Below are positions 11,401-22,743 of a stretch of 64,000 nt of DNA, piece by piece; the first letter of the stretch is position 1; each line of letters starts with the position of its first letter. This DNA comes from Hysterium pulicare CBS 123377 (lineage: Eukaryota > Ascomycota > Dothideomycetes > Hysteriales > Hysteriaceae), in assembly GCA_000467715.1 (NCBI GenBank), contig AJFK01000093.1:235212-299211 (forward strand). The letters run 5' to 3'. Both the position numbers and the translations under genes were made by a program. A model generated the notes under the pieces. That model was not told where the DNA came from and did not search any database. It saw only the letters and a list, made by a program, of their open reading frames with translations.

Positions 11401-14400
11401 CAGCCAGAATGAGCAGACTCCAGTTTTGAACGTCAAACACCAGAACTCAGATGTTTCGGGTTTCGCTGTCTACAACATCGATTTCATTAATAGCTATCCG
11501 CAGACGGCGAATACTGCCGCACTGGCGGGTGACTTTTACCTTTACGACTTTGCCGCCTATGGATGTAGTTTCAAGGGGTACCAAGACACGTTACTGGCCA
11601 ACAAAGGATCTCAAGTTTTCAGCAACTGCTACATCGAAGGAAGTGTGGACTTCATATGGGGCTACTCAACAGCTTATTTCCATGGTTGTTATATCGCAAG
11701 CAACACCCCAGGTGCTTGTGTTGCTGCTCAAAGCCGCTCCAGTGCAACTGCAGTCGGAGGATACGTATTCGACTCTTGTTATGTCACATATACCGACACG
11801 TATGGCAGCAGCTACGGCCTATCATACCTCGGTCGCCCGTACTCGAACTACTCGATCGCAGTGTACATGAACTCGTATATCGACAAACATATCAACTCTG
11901 CGGGATGGTCCGTCTGGCAGACAAGTAACCCCCAAACTGGAGGTGTCCTTTTCGGAGAATACAATAACTCTGGTCCTGGTTCCTGGTCGGCTTCTACCTC
12001 GCGTGCTTCATTTGCAACCAACTTGACCGCGTCACAAGCCCAAGCGTACACTCTGTCCAGCTGGATCGGGGACACATCTTGGATCGACATGACAGCATAT
12101 AACTATGCCCCATCATACGATATATCCGGATCTTCTCCCACGACAACGTCTCCTTCCGGAACCGCATCTGCAAGCAGTACTGTCTCTGCAAGTAGCACCG
12201 CAAGTGCTACTTGGGGACACCCAAGCTCTGGTATCGTTCCGCCAGCAGGCGCCGTACTGGTCTCGCCAAGTGGTACAGTGAATGGATCTTACGCCAATCT
12301 TACCAGTGCATTGGCATCTCTCCCTTCTGGAAGCAGTGTTCAGATCATTTTCATGTACCCTGGTACGTACAATGAGCAAGTTCCCTCCATCAATCGTGCT
12401 GGTCCGGTCCAGATCATTGGGTACACAACAGACTCTCCTGGTAAGAATTATACCACCAATCAAGTCACAGTGTCTTTTGCTAGAGGCTTGTCTGTCTCTC
12501 CTTTGCCCACTGGCCATTCCGACGCGGAAACCGCAGTATTTTCAACCGCTTCCACTAAAATTGCACTCTATAACATCAACATCATCAACACCGATAATTT
12601 AGATGGTGCTCTCTCAAGCTACGTCACTTTGGCCGGTTCGATTTATGGAAATGACATTGGATTCTATGGATGTTCTTTCATTGGCTGGCAGGATACGCTC
12701 CTGACCGGAGCAACCTCTGGATACCAGTACTACGAGTCCTCGTATATCGAAGGAGCAATCGATTTTATTTGGGGTTACTCAAAGGCATACTTCAAAGGCT
12801 GCACCATTGGCGCTAAGCGTGCGTCCTCGTGTGTTACCGCGCAAAGTAGAGCATCGTCCTCTGCTATCGGAGGCTATATTTTCGATCAATGTCTCTTCAC
12901 TGCAGCCTCAGATGCTACTGTCGATCTCACCCAATCAGTTTACCTTGGTCGTCCATACTCCAAATATGCTTGGGTCTATGTCAAAAACTCATATCTCGAC
13001 AAGACCATTCAGCCAGCGGGATGGAAGGTCTGGTCAGCCAGTGATCCAAGAACAGACAACATCTACTTTGCCGAGTTCAACAACTCCGGGCCCGGTAACT
13101 GGGAAAGCAATTCTGCAGCTCGCCTGGCTTTTGGAAATGCCACCCTTCTTACATCCGATGCATGGAGCTTGGCGAGTGTGATGGACTCCACTTCTTGGAT
13201 TGATATGACATACTGGAATACCATTCAGACGCCGACTCTTTCTGCCCAGGCTGCCACCACTACGACTCCAGTCGTCAATGGTAGTTCTACGTTCAATGGT
13301 ACCACTCCTCCAGCGGGTGCGTATATTGTTTCTAAGACCGCAATTGAAGGTGTGACGACATACTCCTCCATTCAAGATGCTCTGAACGCCCTGCCCACAT
13401 CAACCAAGGTGACACCTATCGTCTTTATCTATCCTGGAGTGTATACTGAACAGCTCATTGTCAACCGCTCTGGAACCACCATTTTCCGCGGTTACTCGGC
13501 GAGCACGGACGACTATACTGAGAACCAAGTCACTATACGATACAATGCGGCGGTCGACACTCAATCGGACGCTTCTAATTCCGACTCAGCTACCGTTTAT
13601 GCCACCGGAAACTACTTCCAGGCTTACAACATTAATTTTGACAACAACTTCGGCACAACAGAAGACTATGCGTCGCTAGGCTTTGCGGTGAAGAGCAGCA
13701 AGTATGCATCACTCTACGGCTGCTCTGTAACTGGTGGTCAGGACTCCCTTCTGATAAATGGCTACTTCTTCGCTTTCAACTCCTACATTGCAGGAACGGT
13801 TGATTTCATCTGGGGATCTGGGGCTGGATATTTCCTAAGCTCCACGATCTCACCTCTCGAGGACGATATCAACATTACAGCTGACAAGCGAGCTTCTAAC
13901 ATCACTAACGCGGGTTTTGTTTTCGATCAGTGCACCATCGTCGCTGCTTCAAGCGCTGGGACACTGACTGACGTCTCGCTTGGCCGACCTTGGAATGACT
14001 TAGCAAGGGTTGCGTATATTAAATCTTATCTGAGTTCAATGATCATTCCAGCTGGTTGGGAGCAATGGTATGTTTCGAGACTTCTCTAGAAAACGCTCTA
14101 TTCTAATCAAAGCTAATTGTTATGAAATAGGTCGAAGAGCAGTCCCCAGACTGACCAAGTCACATTTGGCGAATATTGCAATACTGGGCCCGGCGCCGCT
14201 TCCCTCAGCAGTCGTGCAAGCTTCTCGCAGCAGCTTTCTGATGCTAATGTTGTTCAATTCGAGCTGGCGAACTTCTTTACCACGACCAGCTGGATCAACT
14301 TCACTTACGTCGATGTCACACCCTTTGTTCCAGGCAATTGCTCGACGACAAGCCCGACGAGTTCATCAGTTCGTCCGACGTCAACCTCAGCCTCTTCGTC

Positions 14401-15700
14401 TTCGCTTAGTGCTGTTTACAAGACCATCACCGTTTCTTCGCTGTCTACATTCTATGTTACAAGCCCAATTACCGTCCTGAGCAGTACTACGACTCGCATC
14501 ACTTCAAATGTTGGCTTGACTATAACTCCCGCTGTCAGCTACGCGACTACGACTGTAAAATCGACCAATAGTGCCACTATTACGGTTTCGGAACCTGATG
14601 TCACGAAGACGTCGTCCACAATCCTTACTGAAAACCAGAGTGTGACGATAACGTCCGCTCCTGTGACGAAGACCAGCACTTTGAAACAAACGTCAACAAT
14701 GACGATAACCCAAAGCGTCCCTGGTGACACTCAGACGATCAAGTCTACTTCCACCATTCTGAGCACGTCTACTTCGACTCTGAAGTCAGTAACCACAAAA
14801 ATCACTGTTGGTAGCGTTCAAACAAGTACGACGACGGTGACTCCAAAAACGTCTACGCAATCTAGCACGTCTACGGTATCACTAACTCCGGCGACATCAA
14901 CCAAGACAGTCAGCACCTTGACATCCTATAACTATGTCACTAGTGTTAAGACTACGACGAGCAAAACCACTACAACTTTGACCTGCGTTCCAGCCAAGGC
15001 CAAGAGAGAATTTGTGGCTCATGCAAAGATGCCTCGTAACATTGCCATGCCAACTGCAAATGCCATGGAGGCTAGAGGTGCCGCAATCGTCCCTCGAGCC
15101 GTCAGCACGATTACAGTTACGCAGACAACATATGGTTCCATTACGAAGACAGTTTCTTCAGCTACTACGATTTATATGACTTATACATCAGTCGTCAGCT
15201 CCGGCAAGACGACCACGCTGAAAGCAACTACGGAAACTCTGACTGCGACGTCCACCATCGAAAAAGACACCACCACGACAATTGGCGGCAACACAGTATC
15301 TACGACTCTCACTCAATACACGACTAAAGTCGGCACAACGACGCTCAAAGCTGAGACGGCTACCCAGACCGTAACTTCTCTAGCCTACAAGACTTCGACA
15401 TCGACAATTTCCGCGCCAGACGTCACAGTTACAAGCGTAAAGACCACCTCATCGGTCCAAACGATCACGCTTCCGCAAGGAACCGTGACATCGACCAGCA
15501 CGATCGATTCGACGGTTCTAGTGACCAGTTCTCTGCCGACTCCGACGGTGGTGGTGCTGAAAACGACGACGGCGAAGCAGTCGACTTCTGTAGTCAGCGT
15601 TACAGCCACCACGCAGAAGGCAAGCACTGTCAAGAGTACGGTGACTATTTACTCGACTTCGACGAAGACGAGTAATAATGCTGCTGCTTGTACATACTAG
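8493..15700 (+). CDS. Secreted protein with five tandem pectin-methylesterase-like (CE8) domains and Thr/Ser tail
   Basis: Exons 8493-8776, 8829-11301, 11363-14067 and 14131-15700 join in phases 2, 0 and 2 and give 2,343 residues. A signal peptide (MRLHVTAAAALFGVAAA) and a Ser/Thr stretch precede five right-handed beta-helix CE8 repeats at about 60-365, 490-790, 850-1170, 1195-1510 and 1535-1890. CE8 enzymes de-esterify pectin outside the cell using two Asp, an Arg and Gln. Domain 3 shows GYQDTLL (Asp994), VDFIWG (Asp1015) and YLGRPY (Arg1077); domain 4 GWQDTLL (1363), IDFIWG (1386), YLGRPY (1449); domain 5 GGQDSLL (1713), VDFIWG (1733), SLGRPW (1794). Domain 2 has SSQGTLL (Asp to Gly633) but TDFVWG (654); domain 1 lacks both Asp and the Arg. 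Residues from about 1890 to the end are a Thr/Ser-rich mucin-like tail ending CTY, with one basic segment. A fungal CE8 enzyme usually has one domain of roughly 300-350 residues. Confidence 0.9.
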
Positions 15701-16416
15701 CTACGCTTTCCTTTGTTTAATGTATAACACGAGCAGCAAATTTATTTGTAGATAATTCTTAGTATATAATGTATTCTATGCACGTATTGAAGTCCTTTAC
15801 TTCCGATAGTGACTGTTCCAAACGGAGTAAATAATGATTCCAATACTAACAGGAAGCCCGATCGGATTGCGAATCTCGGTGCTGGTCGAGGGGACATGGC
15901 TAGAAGAGTGTGTAGATATAGCGCTTTTCCCTCTTTCCGCTTAACGGCTTTGAGTCTCGTGCCATGAGCTGGAGTGCTTTTAAGGTCGTCCTCAAACTAC
16001 GTTTGGTCTTTGCACTAGGAGCTGAAGCCACTTTACCACTTCCCTACACTAATCCGTGAGAACCACAGACTTGCTAAATCATCTTTGGAGGTCGAACAGA
16101 CTATAGAAGGTCTCCGCACATACGGTTGTATGGTCATAGAACCATCAGCGGTCTGCAAGGGCTCCAAGCAACAAAGCGCTGATATTATGCTCTTCTACGC
16201 TCGCGAAAATAGGCAGAGTACCTTAAGGTTCTTTAGATGGAATTGTATGGTTGATCTTGATCTCCCTACTTCCGATAAACACTAACACTGACTATCACAC
16301 GTCCACATCTGGACTACTCTTAGCACCGCTCGATGAGTTAGGACAGTCACCTTCAAAGGCTTATCCACACTTCCTTTCCTCCCATAAAGAAGAAACCCCC
16401 TCTCTCCCCATTCCAC
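15701..16416. other. Intergenic between convergent secreted-protein genes
   Basis: 3' flanks of the CE8 gene and of the cysteine-rich secreted protein gene. Only short open frames are present; nothing is recognised. Confidence 0.6.
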
Positions 16417-17237
16417 TCAGCTGCACATAAAACTAACCATCCGATCATTCCAGTACTCACTCAACATGGGCATCGCAATCGTCCCACCCGCCGCATTCGC
16501 AGTAAAGAAAGTTGTCGGCCCCCGAATCGCACAATCCGGATACTCGTAGAAGCTCCCAAAGCACCCAAACACAATCATGGAGCTGGTCACGTGGGCGATG
16601 TTCAGGAACATGGATTCGAGATTTACGCAGCTGCTGGAGGAGGCGAACCAGAAACAGCCGCCGCTGTAGTTTACGTCTTTGCAGAGGATGAGGCCGTTGT
16701 CGGAGGCGGTGGATGTGGTGCCGGAGTTGGGGTTGGGGTTGGCGGGTGTTTGAGTGGGGTTTGGGAGGATGAAGGTGCCGTTTTTGGGGATGGGTGAGGA
16801 GGACGGTGATCGTTTGCAGAGGTAGGAGCCGAAGGAGTTGGTGGTTGATGGAATGGGACCATCATAGATGCCACCGGAATAGGGTCCGAGACCAATTCCC
16901 CAGGGAGAGCCTGCGCATGAATCTTGACTGTATGATGATTAGTTGATGCGAGGTTAAGCATTGCGGGGAAGAAAAAGTGAAGGACTTACGCCCAGAAGGA
17001 ACACGTGCAACCACCTGAAATCGCGCCTTGAGCGGTCATGTTGACTGGAATGGAATGGCATTGACCATTGCCGACTAAGCTCACGTCGGGGCCCGGGGAG
17101 CCAGGAGTCAATAAACCGCATTCGTCGGCGGATTGATGGTCGTTGATAGGTTGAGGGAAACCAGCAGTGAAGGAGATGAAATGGCCTAAGCCGATAAGGA
17201 GAATGAAGAAGAGAGCTTTCTTATCGAGGAAAGCCAT
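16417..17237 (-). CDS. Small cysteine-rich secreted protein, two beta/gamma-crystallin-like modules (candidate effector)
   Basis: Exons 17237-16990 and 16927-16417 (phase 2, gtaagt...catacag) give 252 residues. A hydrophobic N-terminus (ALFFILLIGLGHFISFTAG) fits a signal peptide. There are 12 cysteines, four in exon 1. The protein reads as two related halves: GQCHSIPVNM...ISGGCTCSFWAQDSC, and SSCVNLESMF...MIVFGCFGSFYEYPDC. They are joined by a Pro/Asn/Ser/Thr linker (about 120-160). The spacing of Cys, the Gly-Cys-aromatic strand and the second aromatic strand is like beta/gamma-crystallin-type domains of secreted microbial proteins. This is a by-eye fold inference with no known function. The gene converges on the CE8 gene. 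It could be a cell-wall or host-interaction protein. Confidence 0.7.
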
Positions 17238-17370
17238 CTTTGCAGTTGTGGTAGTGAGTTGTTGGTCTTCCAGGAGAAGTGAGTCTGTTCAAAAATTGGT
17301 AGTCTTTGTTGGGGACGTGGTGATGGAATGGGAATAGAGTTGTCGTAATCGAGGCAGATTGAAGAAGGCA

Positions 17371-17376
17371 TTTATA
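17371..17376 (-). promoter_or_regulatory. TATAAA box of the secreted-protein gene
   Basis: TATAAA on the minus strand, about 134 nt before the ATG at 17237, in the 495-nt gap before the AlkB-like gene. The rest of that gap (17238-17732) shows nothing else. Confidence 0.4.
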
Positions 17377-17732
17377 TCCGCAGGGTGGGTATGTTCGTCA
17401 CGAGTGATTCTGACGTCGCACGTGGCGTGTTCGGTCTCATGGCCGAGTGAGGAAGCTACACCTCGTGCAGCTCGTGCTCTCATTTGCGGGGGTTACCTGT
17501 ATCTGGTTGAGCCGATGCCAAAGCAAGGAAACCACGAGGGGCAGTGAGGCAGTGACTGACGAAAGACGGGCATCGAAGGACCTGCTTGGGGCATTCTAAT
17601 ACGGCTTGTATGCAACTCCGTACAGTCTTGTTAACACCATTGCCTCCACGACACCAAAACGATCTTTCAACATAGACTTCGTGATTTGCAATTCTTGCTC
17701 AATCTGCATTCACTTCTGAGAAGCTATACAGG

Positions 17733-19311
17733 TCACCCTGTTTGACTCTCTCTGGGCCTCTCACTCATCTTCCTCGCCTTCTCAGCCCAGGGAGGCTCTC
17801 CGTCCTCATTGAATTCTGCCCACTGGAAGAACGAGCACCCCTCCTGCCCAGGTATATAGCCTGTGTGACACATCCACATATACCTGCCCCTATTCTCCCT
17901 CTTCCGCGTGCAACACCTCAGCACAGTGGGCACGCCGCATTTACATTTTGGAGTGAATTTCGGGTGCAGGTTCTCTTTATAACATCGATACGTGATATTG
18001 ATTCTCCTGTTTTGGGCAATGGGGTGAGGGGAGATGGTTTGAGCGGGCGCAATGCTATGTTTCCATTCCTCTTGCATCTCGGCGTGCATGACGAGGAGAG
18101 AGTTATGCGGGAGGTGGATTGAGATTTGGCCTTGGGCATCTGCTAGCGCATCATCTGATTTCTGGTTGCTCTTAACACCTCCTTCTGAAGCGCTTTCGTT
18201 TGCGGAAGGAGTGTCGTCATCTCGAGCAACGACCTTGCGGACCCGAAATTCGCGCGCTACGCCTAAAGAGAGGCTCCCAATTACGGCACGTGGACCCAGG
18301 TAGGTGAGTTGATCGGAATGGTATCCGACACTGATTGAAAGTCAGTCATGTTTCGAAGCTCAATTCGAGCAAAATGGGGTACCTCTCTTGAGGTCCATCA
18401 TAACAGTTGACGAACGCTGTGTTTGGTTTCCAGGGATCGGTTGACTGGTACTTTAGTTTCTTCCCGTCAGGATAGAAGTCGCAGATTCGTCTCTGAATTT
18501 CGGCATTTACAGCAGCTTGAACTTTTGTGGAGACTTTGCGCATCTCGGGGAGGCTGCGGCGAACATCCTAGACATGGGGTCAACGAAAGCCTTTTCGCTG
18601 TGTTTCCTAGTGTAGATGCTTTGAAGGTGTATAACGAAGTCTAAAGCATGCAAGGAAGAAAATGTTTTAAGGGGTCAAGTGGATATCACGTACCTCGATC
18701 TTCCTCCCATCATAGATATATTCAGTCTTCAGTTCATCCGCCTCGTCATAATTATCCACGTAAAAGGCAAAAGTATGCGGACTCGAAACGACTCGATCAA
18801 ATAGCTTGAAAGACAGTCTTGTGAATGTTGGGGCGTCTTCCAATAGTTCTAGTAGTAAGGAATCTGCTTCGTCTGGAGGCAAGAAATTATGAATGATCGA
18901 ACATGGCGTATGCTTCTCGATGTCCTCTGGGGAGTATAGATGAAGAGTCTTTCCTTTCCTGGTGAGAGGTTTCTTACTCAAACTGTCAAACTCACTTCCA
19001 GCATTCTTTCTAATGCTAAAAGAAGACAGAGAAGATTGATAACCAGCTCCAGTCGCAATCTTCTTGCGTGGCGAAATCGTGGTATTGTTATGCCTCAATG
19101 TTTCTGAGGCCTTCTCCACTGAGCCATCTGATACTAATAAGGCCTCTAGAAGAGTTTCTCCATCATAGTGAGGATAAAGAGATGCTAGCAAGGCGATCTT
19201 GAAATCGGTAGATTCGTCGTCGTTATCGGTGATAGGCAACGGGGGAGCCGGAGTTGCTGAATCCTCGGCGTCTAGAAGACGCCTTCGTTTTCGAGATACA
19301 AACGCGTCCAT
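17733..19311 (-). CDS. AlkB-like 2OG-Fe(II) dioxygenase with CUE-like and GRF zinc-finger domains
   Basis: Predicted oxidative demethylase of alkylated nucleic acid. Exons 19311-18694, 18567-18383 and 18330-17733 (phases 0 and 2) give 466 residues. The N-terminus has a basic cluster (RKRRR) and a CUE-like helix bundle (KIALLASLYPHYDGETLLEAL, about 37-57). The dioxygenase core keeps the iron ligands His272-x-Asp274 (GYHSDQL) and His359 (EWKHS), and the RINITYR motif with Arg377 and Arg383 for 2-oxoglutarate and substrate. The C-terminus is a GRF-type zinc finger: CKCG, a second Cys pair, Cys in WMC, and GCSFFQW. That combination points to nuclear DNA/RNA repair or ubiquitin-linked recruitment; the exact substrate cannot be told. 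Divergent with PEX7, 312 nt apart. Confidence 0.88.
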
Positions 19312-19623
19312 TCCGTGTCTTTCGGGTTTTAGACACGAACATTGCGTCTGACGGTGAGATTATATGGTGTGAGTGATGCCTGAAATGGAGAAAGTGATTT
19401 GCCAGTTCGAGAGCAACTTCGATGCGCGTTCCCGTGATCTTCACAAGGCACTTTCAGCCCCACCTCGGCCACTCGGCTTTCACTATCATAACGGCAATGA
19501 TGTGGCTGGGCATCTGAATACTCGACTTCAGAACAGCATTCTGTAAACAAGAATCATGAGAACACGAAGATATGACCATAATCACGATCTCCCCAATATA
19601 GCGCGATAGATACCACGCTCACA
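19312..19623. promoter_or_regulatory. Shared promoter region of the AlkB-like gene and PEX7
   Basis: 312 nt between two start codons facing away from each other. I see no motif I would name. Confidence 0.5.
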
Positions 19624-20754
19624 ATGCTCGAATTCCGCACCCAAGGATACAATGGCTACAGCGTAAAGTACTCACCTTTCTTCGACTCCCGAATAGCAGT
19701 CGCCGCATCCGCGAACTTTGGCCTTGTAGGCAATGGGAGGATATACATCTTAGGGTTAACACCCAATGGCATAGTAGCTGAGAAATGGTACCCTTTACTC
19801 TTTTCCCTTCCGCCATCCGAACGTCTCTGATCACTTAACCACAGGTTCGACACCCAAGACTCCCTCTTCGACACAGCCTGGTCCGAATCCCACGAAAACC
19901 AACTCCTCGCCGCGTCCGGCGACGGCTCCGTGAAGCTATTCGACATAACCCTCTCCCAGTTCCCCATCCAATCCTGGCAAGAGCACGCCCGCGAAGTCTT
20001 CTCCGTCCACTGGAACCTCGTCGCCAAAGACAGCTTCCTCTCTTCCTCCTGGGACGGTACAATCAAGATCTGGAACCCGAACCACCCCGCCTCAATAACG
20101 ACCTTACCGACGCACTCGTGCACATACTCGGCACAATTCAGTCCGCATAGTCCCAGTATATTGAGTTCGGTGTCGAGTGATTCACATTTAAGGGTTTTCG
20201 ATCTTAGGACTCCGGCTAGTGCGAGTAATCATCTCACGCTTAGTATTCCGATCCATACGCCGCCGAAAGCGAGGTTGGGACAGGCGCCGCCGGTGGGGAT
20301 ACCGCCGAGTGAGGCTCTCACGCATGATTGGAACAAATACAGGGATAGCGTCCTTGCGACCGCGGGAGTAGATCGATGTGTCAGGACTTTTGATATACGG
20401 GCTCCCGGAGCAGGACCCGTGGCTGTGTTACCGGGACATGAGTATGCGGTTCGGAGGATAAGTTGGAGTCCGCATCTCTCCGACATCCTCCTTTCCGCTT
20501 CCTACGACATGACGTGTAGAGTGTGGACGGATGGGAGCGCGATGGGTGTTGGCCCAGGAGGAGCAAAGCAAGAAAATATGATTGGGCAGGACCCGATGGT
20601 TTTTGGTGGCGGTAGGGAAATGGGCAGGATGGGGAGACATACGGAGTTCGTCACTGGTGTGGATTGGTGTCTTTTTGGAGCAGAGGGTTGGTGTGCGAGT
20701 TGTGGATGGGATGAGAGGGTTTTGGTGTGGGATTGTAGGAGTGTCATGCAGTGA
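19624..20754 (+). CDS. PEX7: Peroxin-7, PTS2 import receptor (WD40)
   Basis: Cytosolic receptor that carries PTS2-tagged proteins to peroxisomes. Exons 19624-19787 and 19845-20754 (phase 2) give 357 residues, near the usual Pex7 size. The N-terminal FRTQGYNGYSVKYSPFFDSRIAVA and the WD repeats SVKLFDI, TIKIWNP, LRVFDLR, VRTFDIR, CRVWTDG and VLVWDCR are all visible, including the NGYSVKYSPF signature of Pex7. A Gly-rich insert (about 300-325) lies before the last repeat. The 3' end is 185 nt from the converging esterase gene. Confidence 0.93.
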
Positions 20755-20939
20755 GGAAGATAGGAGGGAAAGGATATCGGGGTCATGATTTTACGATTTG
20801 AGCAGAATCCAGCTATGTGGCAGAAGAGGAGAGAATTGATATATACTAATTACATAGTGTCAGAGTGGGTATCAACAGGAATGAGGAGTAAGGCTCCGAA
20901 CAAAACAAAAGCAAGAGAATTTCCCTCTCAATATATAGT

Positions 20940-22098
20940 TCAATTCTTATCAATATCGAAGCCACATCTTCTATGCGTTTCCTTAATGAACTCCACACTA
21001 GCCGTAAAGGCCCCCTGCCTCTCCTTCTCCAAGATGAATTTCGGCACTACTTTACATTAGCTAACAGACGATGGGTGCCATGATTGAATACACACTCACA
21101 TTCTATCCAGCCGTGAAAACATCCCTCCATAACTTTGGCTTCAACTCTCCTAGTCTCACCATCAACCTCCCCCTGTACCCTCTGCACAAATGTTAGTTGC
21201 TCATGAACCAAGATATCGATCGCTGGCATGATGAATAACATGTCTTTGGGTAAGGATTTCGCATCAGCTATGATGGGATTCATCCGTGGGTTCGTGAGGT
21301 TCTGTTCCCGTGCTGGTCCAGCATAAGCATCATAAAGGAGTTGAAGGAAGGCCAAGACGTCTGTGGCGGGAAAGTTGGGTGGTCTAAGTTTTGCTTGTGG
21401 AGGTAGTCTCAGATCGACCTGTATGAGTCACTATCGAGTAATTCGTAGACTTCTTTCTAGGACGGAGGGAAAAAGAAGGTTGAGTGCGGTGTGAGACATA
21501 CAGGAACATAAAACCCCACGAAGCCTTTCACTTTCCACCTAGCCTCCCTTTCATGCAAGCCCACTGCACTCGCCAACGCCAAATTCCCACCGGCACTCGA
21601 CCCTCCTACCGTGAACAGGTCCGAATCCGCCCCAAATTCTGCTTTTGCGTTTAACCAAAGCCAGTCCATAACATCATCCACATCATCAATAGCAGCAGGG
21701 AATGGATACCGCGGAGCAAAGCGATAAGAGCAGCTGATGACTACAGCACCGGTTGAATCTGAGAGATGGCTGCACCAGCGGGAATCCAGTTCAGGGAATC
21801 CGGACATGAAGCCTCCGCCGTGGATATCCAGATGTAAAGGTCTCAGATTGTACTGGGATTTGTCCGGTTTCGGATTGAAGTTCGGCGGTAGATAGACCAA
21901 GGCACGCATGCTCTTTCCTGTGCGTGTGGGAATGTGAATGGTGCTGTAGCGGCGTCTGAAGAGCCAGTATGGAGATGTGATTGCTGCGGAGAGGAGTACT
22001 AGGGGTTGTAGGAGGGAGAGACGCCACCGGTAATGCCAGGGTAGTGTTGAAAAGATGGAGTCGTACAGCGGTTGGAAGAGGGCAGACAGGAGAGTCAT
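20940..22098 (-). CDS. Alpha/beta-hydrolase, HSL-family esterase/lipase
   Basis: Predicted carboxylesterase acting on short or medium acyl esters; the natural substrate is unknown. Exons 22098-21502, 21418-21100 and 21049-20940 (phases 0 and 1) give 341 residues. The hormone-sensitive-lipase signatures are clear: oxyanion loop HGGGF (93-97), nucleophile elbow GGSSAGG with Ser168, an acidic position in the PAIDILVHEQ block, and catalytic His in the CFHGW segment. The N-terminus contains a hydrophobic stretch around residues 28-48 followed by RRR, so it may be anchored in the ER membrane. The last acceptor (gtaaag) is weak-looking but is the only one keeping the frame to a sensible C-terminus. 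A patatin-like lipase gene lies upstream on the same strand. Confidence 0.87.
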
Positions 22099-22743
22099 CG
22101 TGCATGTGTTTGAAGGAATTGTAAAGAAAGGACAGTGGAAGGAATAATGATACTGCCGAATGTCGAAGCGGAAGAGATGTAATTTGAAATCAATATTCAG
22201 AAAGTCGTATTATTTGTCGTTCAGAATGGTATTCACCCGCAGACGGTCACGAATGCGAAATACGAGAATGATGTCGGCTGTGAAACTACCGTGTTTCCAT
22301 CTACTTTGCCGTTCTATCTCTTGGCAATCATAGGAACTGTATTGCGCATAGGTACAAGTATGAACGTGATGAGGCGGTATCAGACAACAATGGACCGAGT
22401 ATAGATGCAGCGCGTTGAAAAGGGACTAACTCGTTTAGGACAACCGTGAACTTGAGGGCGAGCAAGGTCAAGCACATGCCAGAATCATGCTTATTGATAT
22501 TTAATTGAACAAAGAAAAGAGGCTAAATTAATGGGAATCTATATAAGGAAGTGGAAAAGTCCAAAACGCCCTCTCTAAGAAGCAAAACTTGGTATCCATC
22601 ACGCAGCGCTCATAATATAAGCAATTTTCCCATCCCACCTATTTCAACGCCAGATAATGATTGGGTCAAATCGTGAAACATTCAAGATGCGTTATCCGAA
22701 AGCTCGAAACATACACATAACCGTAAACAAACCCGTCGTCTTC
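22099..22743. other. Intergenic between esterase and patatin genes
   Basis: 645 nt, 5' side of the esterase and 3' side of the patatin gene. Nothing is recognised. Confidence 0.6.
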
